From Erythrocercus mccallii (Eukaryota > Chordata > Aves > Passeriformes > Dicruridae): 64,000 nt of DNA. This document shows, piece after piece, positions 12,330 to 23,255 of the stretch. The DNA is taken from contig VZRG01000005.1 in the NCBI GenBank assembly GCA_013397435.1, forward strand, positions 2,181,629 through 2,245,628. Direction: 5' to 3'. Position 1 is the stretch's first letter; each line of letters starts with the position of its first letter. The notes under the pieces were generated by a model. It did not search any database. It was given only the letters and a program-made list of their open reading frames with translations, and had not been told where the DNA came from. The position numbers and the translations under genes were made by a program.

Positions 12330-12990
12330 TTGTGGAATAAATGTTTTGGGCATAAAATCCAACAACAAAACCATTTTCAACTACATCACACAGAGGCTAC
12401 TAGCTAGACAACACATAGAGCCTCAAGATGACTGTGGGGGTATGGGAGCACTTGAAGATGACAGGACCATAAAAGTGAAGGCAGACAAGATCTCTGAGCT
12501 GGTGTTTGCTGGAGAGGAGCCTCAGAAGACCTCTCATACCACAGCTTTTCCCAGCTGGAGATGAGCAAGAAACAGCCTCAGACTGAACTGTCAGAAGAGG
12601 AGGTTTTAGAACAAGTTGATGAAATGAATAGCAACAAATCACCAGGTCCAGCTGGGGTTCAGCCTGGGCTCCCAAGGAGGCTCAATTACAAGACTGCCAA
12701 ACTACTGACTACGATGTGTAACCCCTGCCTTCCATCAGTCATGTGCCAGGAAATGGAGGTGGTAAATAGGATGGATACTCTCTTAAAAAAAAAAAAAAAG
12801 AGCTCTGGGAAACCACAGTCTTGTCTGTCTGCCTTCCCTTCCAAGCAAATTGTCAAGCAGTGTGATGAAAAAAAGACCAGACAGACAGATTGAATTGATA
12901 CCAAAGATCTGTTATAGCCCTCCAGAAGAACTGGTGGGTCTGTGGATGAGGATGGCTCTCTGGACACAGTTTATTTGACTTTACCAAAAG
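12330..12990 (+). mobile_element. Decayed CR1/L3-type non-LTR retrotransposon, ORF2 fragment (endonuclease-RT linker and start of reverse transcriptase)
   Basis: Translated in pieces on the plus strand this gives the order of landmarks seen in CR1/L3-clade ORF2 proteins. First comes a linker with FNYI and later DDRTI...ADKISELVFAGE (12330-12520), matching the 'F-Y-I/V...L..D...EKAE.....FASVF' region. Next is ELSEEEVLEQVDEMNSNKSP (about 12588-12647) with GPAGVQPGLPRRL, the conserved 'NKSPGPDG..P..L' start of the RT domain. After that come remnants of the 'FKKG' region, near an A-run at 12785-12799. Finally, 'VDEDGSLDTVYL' near 12940 corresponds to the 'VDEG...D.VYLDFSKAF' motif just before the catalytic region. 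There are frame changes and stops, so the copy is dead. It is more diverged than the other CR1 copies here and probably old. Confidence 0.75.
12785..12799 (+). repeat. A-homopolymer run
   Basis: About fifteen consecutive A lie within the decayed reverse-transcriptase fragment, probably grown by slippage from a lysine-codon-rich stretch ('FKKGKK' position in relatives). Confidence 0.8.
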
Positions 12991-15900
12991 GTGATGACAG
13001 GTCTGTCACCCAAGTGTCTGCTTATTGTTTAGGGAAGCACACAAATGTGCCTCTGTAGTGGTAGTGTTGATGATATGCACTGAGTTTTTCTCTCACCCTT
13101 GTGGGTGAGCTGGACTGAGCTGGGCAGGGTCTGAGGAGGAGGAGAGTCACCTGCCCTGCCCCACTTGGGCAAACCTCACTGTGTCTTGGAGCTCCTACTG
13201 GGGATGTGAAGTCACTAAACATCATCATAATCTTCATCATTGACAGAGTGCCTTAGCTTAACAGAAACCCCATAGTGCTATGTGATATACAGTGGCAATA
13301 ATAATGAAAAAACTGGGTTCTTTGCCCATAAATATTGTAGCTACAATACATACAGTAGATGCTTAGAAACAGTATCCAAGACTGGATTTGATTCTCCTGT
13401 GAGGGATGGTTTCATGTCTCAGCTGTTCCAGAGCACACACCAGGGCTAAGGTTTGGGTCGAAGAACCCTTTCAAGCCCACATCCTTCCCTGCAGCACTGC
13501 TGCCTGACCACCCTTCTGCTTGTACCGTGCATTATTCCTATCTTGTTCGTCTATTTAATGTGTTGTTTCTGCTGCTGGAGAAAAGATGCTGGGTTTTCCG
13601 AGTTGGTTTTGAATGCTAATCTCAACCTGCAGCGTACTTGTAAACCTATTTGGTTTGATCTTATCTGCAAATAAAATAAATATCTAAGCTATTCAAAGAA
13701 ATATGAGGAATTCCCATTTTTGAGCTGACAGCCTGGTTCCTGTGCCCTGATTGGAGGATACTGGAAAGGAAACTTGGAATGGTTCTTCTTTTCTGAGGTT
13801 TGTTTGGTCCTGTTTTGCTAATTAGAATGAAAGACCATTGCTCGAGGTTATAGAATCAGCTGATAAACTTGTTTGCAGGGTTTAAAAGATTAAATCAAAC
13901 AAGGAAGCTGCTGGATGTGCATTCAAAAATAAATTTCTGGTTTTGCCTTTGAACAGTAATGGTATATAATGTGATGATTAAAATGGAGGATTAGGAAATC
14001 TGTTGCTTTGAACCATTTAACCAGTTATTTCCATAGGAGCATGTCAGGGAATCAAGGACACTTGATTTCCCTTCATTGTTCTGCATAACTGAATATATTT
14101 AGGTCATTATATCTGAATAAACAAAATAACATTCTTAAAAACAACAACAAAAAGAAGAATTGTGATAGAAGCAGCAGGTTAAGCGTGGAAAATCAGATTT
14201 AAAAATTTTCAGAGTCCTTTTCTCCCACTGATGAAGTGGGGATTTACATGACTAATGTCTATTAAAACACTTAAATACCCTTTGCCTCAATGGGAGCTGA
14301 CAATGGGGAAATAAATCCTGCCTGCAGCCCATTCTGTCATATGAATTGAGCCTACGAGTGGTACGGTTTCTTGGTGGGGTATTGGCTGGGGTGGAAAGCA
14401 CAGTCAATGTTCATATAATAGGTTTTCATCTCTGAAGGCAAATGTCAACATCAATTTACCTCTGGGATAAGTAAGACTTCCTGAGGGATCTCAGCCCTCT
14501 GTGGAGAGGTCAGAGCACGAATCCAATGCCCACATTTTAGCAGATGTGAGATCAGGCTGGCAGCCATGCAGGGAAAGGCTGATGAATGTTGTGAGAGTGG
14601 GATATGGTCCAAATCAGGATATTTTTTGAATGTGGCAGAAGGAGGACCAGTGATCAGAAATCAGTTTTTCTGTCCTGAGCACCAGGGGACAGTTGTAAAT
14701 AAGTTTCAGTAGCTGTTTTCTCTGTTAATAAAACAAAACATGTAAACACATACTAGACAGCCATCCATCACAGACATTTTGCATCACACACGTTTTATGA
14801 ATACTAGATAATAGAGGAATGTAACAAATAGCCATTTTTGTCTCCCTCTTGAATACCAAATAACAGTTATTAGTATCTGTCAAATAAATAATGTGAATAA
14901 TTTAACAAGACATCATTATTGTGAAAGAAATGATATCCCATTCTATTAAGCTTTGGAGTCAGTTATTGTGCAAAGATAATAAATACGTGCAGTATCTACA
15001 GCAATTATGCCCCAGAAATCTACTTCAAGTGTTGCACGGCTTTAAGAAAAGGAAACCAATCGGTCTCTCTGCACACCACGCAAATTATGTGCCAAATCTT
15101 CTGCTCATGTCAACTGGTGTGGCTCCAGCTGTTCAGCTGTGCTCTGTATACAGTGTCCTTCCGTGACCATATATGCACACACCTTCCTAGCTCCAGCTCC
15201 TTAATAAAAGTGTTTGTGACCTTATCATGTCAACTTACCTTCTCTGCATAACTTTTGAACCTTTCCCAGCAAAATCTGCCAGAGGTTTTGCAGGAAGGTT
15301 CCACAAACCTGCATGAAAGTAGGGGACCAGGAAGGGAAGACAGATCATGTCAGTGAAGCCAGTATCTGTCCATGCCATGTGTCTACAAGAAATCTATCCT
15401 AATGATGTTGGTCAGAAACCCACAGGCATAAAGAAAGGTGTAACATGAAATATTAGACTAAAAGGATTGGAGGTGATGCTCCTGGAAGGCCTCCCCCTGC
15501 CAGATAGGGCCCCACTCACCTGCTCACAGACTAGGGATTGCATATCAAATAGCTTACGACTATTTCAATGATCTTTCTAGATTCCCTCTTGTTGCTTGTT
15601 ATTTAATCAATCAAAAAAAACTTGGAAAATATTATTATTTAAAATTACTGTTTAGGACTGTAGAAGCTATTCTACTTAGAGAAGACATTGGGGCCATTAC
15701 TTTTTGCTGGTATTTTATGTGATAGAACATTTCTTTCTGTACATAGAAAAGTGTTTGCATTATTTTATTATTGCATATTTGCATATTGTTTTCTGTGCTG
15801 GATGTTTACCTCATTATTTTTTTCTCAGACAGAAGCTGAGGAAAAACGTAAATGTCTCAGCTGAATTTTGAAAGCTTCAATATGAGGTCTGATAATTTTT

Positions 15901-17859
15901 TTGTGGCCAACACCTTTTGTCAGGACATGCTTTTTACCATCCCCATCCCAAACGGGCTTAAAGTACAAGAATATGAAAAGCCCCCTCCACTGTGGGATGC
16001 ATCTGCTTATTAACTACTTTATCTGTTATCTGACACTAAATGATGGGATTAATTTTTTAATATCTTTCTCATCAAAAAGATACAGAAGACTGCATGAAAA
16101 AGTAACTGTCTTAAAGCTAATAAAGGAAATGCCTCAAACATTGAAAGCTGCCAAAACTAAGACAGCCTGGACAACTCTCATTTGATTGTGGTACGTCTAT
16201 GACATCTTAGGGCCAAGAGTTCTGAGTTCTCTAAAGGACAGCTGGGCTGTGGATTGCAACAGATTGGCATTGTGTACACCACGGGTTTGCTTCTGGAATT
16301 GATCAGAGCTGCAAAACCAGTTGAGTGGTTCTCTGCATCTCATTTCTCACATCAGCAGAACATGAGTTGCACATGGCAACCCACTGTGGGCATCCAAAGG
16401 TCTGTTGTATGGCACAGCCGAATCCTCACCTGGAATCTCAGCCTAGCCTTGTCTTCTGCCACAGAATCCCTTTGTGATGGAGGAAAGGCACGTGAACCAA
16501 GCTATGGCAATTTGCATGTTGTGGTACCCAGCTGGAAATCTCAGGATTGGTCTTGCAGGAGTACTTGGCAAGCACAGTTGCATCTGAAATCAATAGAAGC
16601 TGTTTTCTGAGCCTATAAAGTGCTGTAGAAAATATGATGTACTATGAAATGATAAGCCTTAGGCATTTCAAACCCTCCATCCTGACTTAGTGGGTAGTTT
16701 GGAGTGTTTGCTCAGTGTGTCTTGGCTCTCTGTGCATAACCATCTCCACTGATATTTCATCTCACCACAAGCACCGTGAGAGTCAGTTAAATGTTTGTGA
16801 AATGCTGCTTTCAGAGCAGGGTGTGAGAAGTGTGCAATAAATAAGACAGTCATGCACTGATGATGAGTACAGGCAGAATTTTGAGGAGCAATTAGTGAGG
16901 GAGGGGTCAAGTGGAAAAAAACCTCAGTCATATAGTGAAATAATTAAACATGTTTGGTAACCCATGTGCCCATAGGAAGTGGTAACAATTGCTCAGACAA
17001 CCATGCAAAATTAAACACTCATTTAGGAGATCTTGTGTAATACCATTCACCAGTTGCTTTGGTATTTGCAGAAGTGAGGTCTGAGCACATCCCCTTGGTC
17101 TAAGAAAATATGATTGCATCCATATTGGTATTTTTATATCAGATGAAAAACTGACGCTTGTGTTTCAAAGAGCATCAAGGCACAAATACCACCTCTGCTG
17201 GCAATGTCAGATGGCCTCCTGCAACTACTATTTCATATGAATTTTAATGATGTGGAAATGGGGAAAACCTGAAAACACACCATAAAAAAAAAAGCTCACC
17301 AAAACTCTGTGGAAGGGTTTTGCTGTGCTATAGAGATGCTGCCTGCCTACAGATGATTTCATTGTTCAGCTCCTTTTCTTCTCCTTGAACAACCTGGACT
17401 TTCATTAAATGTAAATGACAAAAAGCAAAAAAAAAAGAGGAAAAAATTAGTAGAACAAAAAGGAGCACTGTAGGGATGTCTTTACTGAGGTATGGTGGGA
17501 ATGAGGAGCTTTCCTTCACAGCAAGAATTTCTGGTGAATTTGCCCACTCTTTTGGGAACATGAAAAAACAAGGCCCATTTACAAGCCCCATCCAAACTGA
17601 CATTTTCAGCTCAGTTTTCAGGGGATAAAGTTCGGTTTACAGTAAGATATTTATTCCATCTAGTAAAGGAGGATACAAGCTTGGTAAGGCTGCTGAGACT
17701 GCTGATTTCCATTCTTGTATCAGCTCTTGCCCCAAGTAGTGGCATGCTCCAAGAATGTTATTTGAGAAAATTACAATAATGTTTTCTGATATCTGCTCCA
17801 AATACACAAAATGCAAATTGTTTTGAAAGAGATGAATAGTGTGTTGCAAAGCACCATGC
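12991..17859. other. Noncoding stretch with enhancer-like AT-rich blocks, no gene recognised
   Basis: Apart from the weak exon-like frame at 13495-13674 nothing coding is supported. AT-rich blocks with homeodomain-like cores (GCTAATTAG near 13820) and SOX-like CATTGTTC (near 14074) occur at 13790-14100, and another AT-rich block lies around 14860-15020. The 118-codon frame at 16254-16610 has no recognisable motif. Confidence 0.5.
13495..13674 (+). other. Speculative terminal-exon-like open frame with a membrane segment
   Basis: A polypyrimidine/CAG acceptor-like sequence ends at 13494. The frame that continues in phase encodes about 59 residues: a hydrophobic stretch of roughly 20 residues (from LTTLLLVPCIIPILF to VYLMCCFCC), then WRKD and a short polar tail, ending at TAA 13672-13674. 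Two AATAAA signals overlap or touch the stop (13670-13675 and 13675-13680), which would leave almost no 3' UTR and is unusual for a real gene. I do not recognise the protein and no partner exon was found. It may equally be a chance frame of the AT-rich, pyrimidine-rich sequence. Confidence 0.12.
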
Positions 17860-18270
17860 AATTAAATAATTGGTTGTGAGCATCTTTTCTCATTAAAATG
17901 AAGCAATTGTAAATAACAGAATGATATTTAAATGAAACTGTATGTAAGGCCAGTAAGAAAGATTTGCAATAAACATTTGTAATTGCATTATCTCTAAGTA
18001 GAAACTTTATATATTATAATGAATTATACAAATGTATCCTGACATAAAAGGGAAATGTTCGATCAAGAGGCTGAATATGTAAGAATTAAGTTCTTTATAT
18101 TGAGGAAGGTTCTCCTGCCTGTATGCAATATTCATAAAATGTATTACAAGTTTATAAATGAAATAGATATTTGTTAAAATATGAATTTAGTATGGAAGGT
18201 ATATTTTAAATATTTAATGAAACAATTATGCTATATTAACACTATGCTCTTTATTTCTTGGATTAAAAAT
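17860..18270. promoter_or_regulatory. Candidate AT-rich regulatory element
   Basis: A block that is strongly AT-rich but not simple-repeat, with many homeodomain/POU-like words such as CATTAAAATGAAGCAATTG, TTTGTAATTGCATTATC and ATTTGCAATAAAC. This composition is common in conserved developmental enhancers of vertebrates, but it is also found in neutral AT-rich DNA. Inference from motif density only. Confidence 0.25.
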
Positions 18271-18874
18271 TCACAGGCATTTTTATCCCTTGCATCTTTA
18301 TTTGTCATAGACTTTATTAGAGTTATTCTCCATACATTTGCTGAATCAGCTGAGTGCTAATAATTTTCACATATGTTTTAGAATACCTGTCCTTTGTTCT
18401 TCAAATATATTACAATATATAAGAAAGTGGACTCCAAGCCTGTCTCACTGCAGATCTCCTGTGTGCCTTTGGGGCAATTAACTGAGCTTTGCTTTTGCAA
18501 AGGGGGGGTGGGATGAAGACTTGATCCCAAGTTATCTTCCCTGGCTGAACTTCCAGGTTCTGCCCATGCTGAATCAGTGGTGAGATGATCCTGAAGTTAA
18601 GTTTCTCACCATAGAAGCCACCCAGAAGCCATCAGGGAGCCACTGCACCTTTCTGTAGTAGAGACACTGCTTGAAGCAAAAGGCACTACCACCAGGTCCT
18701 GCAGCATCTTAACCAGCTAACTGGGTTTAAGGTGAACCAGCAAGTGAAGCACAGCAATCCATGCTCAGGCACGGAGGCACAATCATGAAACAGAAAATGA
18801 ATGGTCACAAACTCCTGACTGTTTACAGCTTGGAGAATGAAATGCTGTTTTGACTGCTAATGGCTGCTGATCAG
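18271..18874. other. Noncoding stretch, no gene recognised
   Basis: AT-rich at first, then mixed composition. A G7 run sits near 18502. No gene or repeat family recognised. Confidence 0.5.
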
Positions 18875-19298
18875 AGCTGAAGCTCCTCTTCTACAAAGAC
18901 AGGCTGAGAGTTGCTGTTGTTCAACCTGGAGAAGAGAAGGCTCCAGGGAGAACTTAGAGCATCTCCCAGTACCTAAAGGGGCTACAGGAGAGCTGTAGAA
19001 GAATTTCTTACGAGGGCATGTAGGAATAGGACAAGGGGAATAGCTTCGAACTAAGAGAGGGTTCAAACTAAGAGTTAGATTATTAGGAAGAAATTCTTCT
19101 CTACAATCTTGGTGAGGCACAGGCATAGATGGCCCAGAAAAGCTGTGGATGCCTCATCCCTGGAAGTGTTCAAGGCTAGGTTGGAGGGGGCTCTGAGCAA
19201 CCTGCTCTGGTGGAAGATGTCCCTGACCACGTCAAGGGAGCTGGAACTAGACGGTCTTTAAGGGCCCTTCCAACTCAAATCATTCTATGATTTTATGA
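18875..19298 (+). mobile_element. CR1 retrotransposon, 5'-truncated 3' end
   Basis: The stretch follows the avian CR1 3' region in order: the 'caacctggagaagagaaggctccagggagaactta' block, a remnant of 'ctacaggaga', an 'aggaagaaattcttc' block, 'ccctggaagtgttcaaggc', 'ttggagggggctctgagcaacctg', and finally 'ggtctttaagggcccttccaactcaaatcattctatgattttatga'. Only the last part of ORF2 and the 3' UTR remain, as is typical of 5'-truncated CR1 insertions. CR1 does not make clear target-site duplications and none is visible. Confidence 0.95.
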
Positions 19299-22200
19299 TC
19301 TCTTTTAACTTGTGGAAAGTTAGGTTGGAAACCTAATGAAGGGCAAGGCACTTACAGGCCTAGCATCTTTGTGGCTTTTCCACCAATATCTCAGCAATGC
19401 TATCAAAGAAGCTAGAAACTCAGAAGGGCAGTGACATCTTGCAAAGAAACTTTTAGAGAAGGATTTAGCACAACATCAATCAGGACAAGTATTACTGGAA
19501 AACTTCATGTAGGATTTATCCAAAGGTGGTGAAAACATCCTGTGAGACAGAGACAGAACTCAGTGGTCCAAGGTCAAATTTACTGATAACTGCACAAAGA
19601 TGTTTCTACATTTTGCTTTGCCCAAGTTGTCAGTGTAATACTTGCAAGGAAACTGTTTTGGAAAATGGCTCTCTGGAGTGCTACTATGCTGCTCTGTGCT
19701 CTGGAGTGTAACAAGGCAGAACTCACATCTCATTTCAGGCAGTGTTCTTCTCATAAGAGAACTGATCCCAGATTAGCTCTGAAGACAACAAAATGCTACC
19801 TATAGCCATTTTATTTTTATTTGCTGTGGAATAAAAAGAAGATAAACTAAGTGGTTTAATTGATGCAAGACCCACTGCTCAAGCAGCAGGTTTTATTACA
19901 TGATCAATTTAAATACAAAGAAAGAAAATCCCGCTGTAGCAGACCCTAGCCTGGGTACTGATAGAGCACTGTCAGCATTTGCAGTAAAGGACTCTGCATC
20001 TGACAACTGAATTTATTAGAAAGAAGCATCTGGGCTCCAATGGATTCATTCTTGATGAAAAATTAATGGATTTATAAGTCTCCTTTGAGCTTTTTGAAAC
20101 ATTTAAACCTATTTTTATTTGTATTACCTTGATTTTAATGACTATTCTCTTATTTGTGAACTGTGCTTAAATATTGACCTTGTCAGATGTCTGCTCCCTG
20201 CACTGGTGGAAGGACCCTGGCAGCTCCCTGTGCTCTGCATCTTCTGCTGGGCTCAGAAAGAGTGTCTAGCTGATGTGGCTGTATTTTTGCTCCATTCATA
20301 TGATTAGTTTAAGAATATATTTATAGAATAATTATCTGAATGTAGTGTAACTTGATGGAGGAGTGCTTTCTAAAATCAGATGAGTTGAGCAAGAAATGTC
20401 ATTTGTGCTAATCTGTCTGAAACTGGGTAAGTGTGAAATGTGCTGTACGGCGGAATTATCTCTTCTGTGACATTATAGGCCAGGAAAAAAATCTGTTTAT
20501 TACAGAAAATATAATGGATTTATAACAAAATCTTAACTTATTCTCACTCATTTCTATCTAAGTTAATGTGTTATTAATTGTGCATTTTCGGGTATAATTT
20601 GAGGGGAGTAGGACAAACTATCTCTAGCACTGCAGCCACTTAACGGTAACAATCACATTTTCTTTTTAATATAGTAAGTTAATTTTTAAAGTGATCTACA
20701 GAGGAACAGATGGGGGAACGAATTCTCTGTGGGTATCTCCTGCTGCACCAACACTCTGAGCACTGAGTGGTGCCTAGTGCCACGCACGTCTACCTTGCAG
20801 TTCTTCCTTCCCTTGTTTTCCTGTTATCTTATGTCAGATGACCAGAAATGGAAAAACAGCCTCTGAAGGTAAAAATTCCTCTGGTGTTTGAGCAGTCTGC
20901 TTCACAAACAAATTCCTTGCCGGGCTGCAGCATCCAGCAGCAGGGTCCCATCTTAGGGGTTTGTCTGTGTGTCTGTAAGCACGACAGGCCTCCAGCAGCA
21001 AGGGAGGAAAGTGGCTGCAGAAGGAAAGATGGGAGGGGAGTCCCTGGCCCAGTGATCACAGTGAAAAACAAGAATAATTTACTGCTTCCTCATCTTCTAT
21101 TTTGTCTCCCTGCTGACATGTGGACTCCTGCTACGCAGGAAGCAAAAACCCCTCTGGCTTCAGTTAAACTGGGATTTCACTCCAGATTTCATCATGCTAT
21201 TTTCTCATAAATTATTGCTCCACAAATTTATTTGTAGAAAAAGAGAGCAGCAACACACCAACCATAAAGCAGACTTGAACTGTGGGTTTTCCATTTCCAT
21301 GATTTTTGAAGGAGGTCTTGGACAAGGGAGTCTTGGAGGCTGGAGACTGCTCTAGAGCATACTCCTCTCTTCCCCATGCACACACCCTGATGCCAGCAAA
21401 GGGGCTGACAGTTTTAATCCAAATTTTTAAACAGAAATTGTGCCTCAGGTTACCAGGTTACCAGCAAGAGCATGGTGTCAGGTCAGGCAAGCGGTTCAGA
21501 GCTGCTGCAGGGATTAACAATCCCACTACTGCAGAAGGAGTGGCTGGGTGGCTCAGGCTCCTTCAGGGTGCCAGATCTGCACTTAGACAAGAAAGAAGAA
21601 TCCTACAACATGCAGTTAAAAAATCTTTAATAACAGTAATTACAGCAGAGAAAGTAGGACAGAAACTGATAAAACTCCTACTCTTCTTATTGACTTACAT
21701 TTTTCTTTAAAAATGTTGCCTACATCTGCTGAACTTCAGAGAGTGTGCAAAAGCTGAACATTGGTGTGTGAGAGAAATGCACCCAAGCCCACAGAGCATG
21801 ATGGTGTGAAGCATTTTTAACCTCTATATTAAAATTATTTACATAACAGGTAGAGCTGATTTGGGGAGGCCTGTATTTAGACATGTAAGAGACTGAGAGG
21901 GGAAAACAATCACCTTAGTAAAAGCTGGTGCCTTTTCATTTTCAAAGAATGAAATTATTGTCTATTGTATTTGTTACTAATGACAATAATGTTGTGTTTA
22001 TCTGACAAATTTAGTTCCAGGCCTTCAAAACAAGCAATGAGGTGCCCCAGAACAGTGCTGTAAATAGCACTTCATCTGCCTGTGCTCAGATGAGGAAAGG
22101 GAGTGCTGGGAGCTGGTGGGAAACAGCACACCCAAGAAGGAGGTGCCTGCTGCCTGGAGAAATGCCTCCTGTGATACCTGGAGAGCATGTGGACACACAT

Positions 22201-22930
22201 CATCCCTTTGCTACTCGACAGGGGTTTGCAACATGTAGATCCCAGATGAGAGATGACAGGATGCTGTGGGGCATCAGTGATATCAGTGATGTTTCTGGGA
22301 AGATGTCTCAGGAGACAAGTATGAGTGTGACAGCTACCCATGTGCCCAGCCCCTGCCACCAGTGATGCCCAGTAACACAGGTACCATGCAGGGCATCTCC
22401 TGGCCAGCATGCCAGGCATGCTCCTGGCTCCCTGGGCCTCCCACAGGAGCTTTGCCACAAGCAGCAGCATTTCTCCATGTGAAATGGAGAAATGTGAAAT
22501 TTCTCCATGTGATCATGCTCATCCCTGGCTGCTGAGAGCCACTGCTGATGCTCCACAATGAGGTGTGCAAGCTAATAGGGTGTATTTACACATCTGGTCC
22601 TTTAGGACTGAAATTTGGGAATGACTTGAAGCCTCAGCTTTAAATTAATGCTCCAAAGGCACCTGTTACTATAGGGTTTGATTGAAATGTGCTTTTTTTC
22701 CACCAGTGAAAAAAATTCCATGATGTCTCTTTTGACTCTGAAACCACAAAGTCTAAGCAAAAATGAAACACCCTCTCTGGAAAAAATGCAGTTATCTGAG
22801 CATTTTAGAGTTATGATAAGAATTTTAGGCTTGTGCTGGGTGTCTTTCAATTTCAATTGAACCTACCCCCTCCTGACTATCGCCCTCCATCCTAAAGAGA
22901 TACCTATGCACTCATGCAAGATGATTTTGT
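19299..22930. other. Noncoding stretch, no gene recognised
   Basis: No supported gene. Blocks at about 20340-20480 and 20570-20700 are AT-rich with a few CpG and look non-repetitive, so they are possible regulatory sequence. The 134-codon frame at 21306-21710 has no recognisable domain. A small cluster of direct and inverted copies of a 14-base word lies at 22468-22512. Confidence 0.5.
22468..22512. repeat. Local inverted and direct repeat
   Basis: CATTTCTCCAT (22468-22478) is followed by its exact reverse complement (22484-22494), and ATTTCTCCATGTGA (22469-22482) recurs directly at 22499-22512. This looks like a local template-switch duplication. Confidence 0.85.
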
Positions 22931-23255
22931 AGAATCACAAAATATCCTGAGCAGGAGGGAACCCTCAAGGATCATCTTTTCCCACTTCCTGCCCTGTACA
23001 GGGTACCCTGAGAATCACACTATATGTCTGACAGTGTTGCCCAAACACTTTTGAGCTCTGCCAGGCTTGGTGATGTGACCACTGCCCTGGAGAGCCTGTT
23101 CCAGAGCCCAGCCACACTCTGGGTGAAGCACCTTTTCCTAATATCCAATCTAAACCTCCCCTGACTCAGCTTCATGCCCTTCCCACAGACTGAACAAACC
23201 AAGATACCTCAGCCACAGCTCATGTGGCACCCCTATCTCAGTTGTTCTTCATTTG
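22931..23255 (-). mobile_element. CR1 retrotransposon 3' end with internal deletion
   Basis: On the plus strand it begins with the reversed 3' tail 'agaatcacaaaatatcctg' and continues through the well-known avian CR1 blocks 'gcccaaacacttttgagctctgccaggcttgg', 'gagcctgttccagagcccagcca' and 'gtgaagcaccttttcctaatatccaat' (each shown here in part). After 'cttcccacagac' near 23190 it jumps directly to the 'tgaacaaaccaagatacctcagcc' block, skipping roughly 150 bases of the usual sequence, so it carries an internal deletion. The right end is approximate because similarity fades after 23240. Confidence 0.93.
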
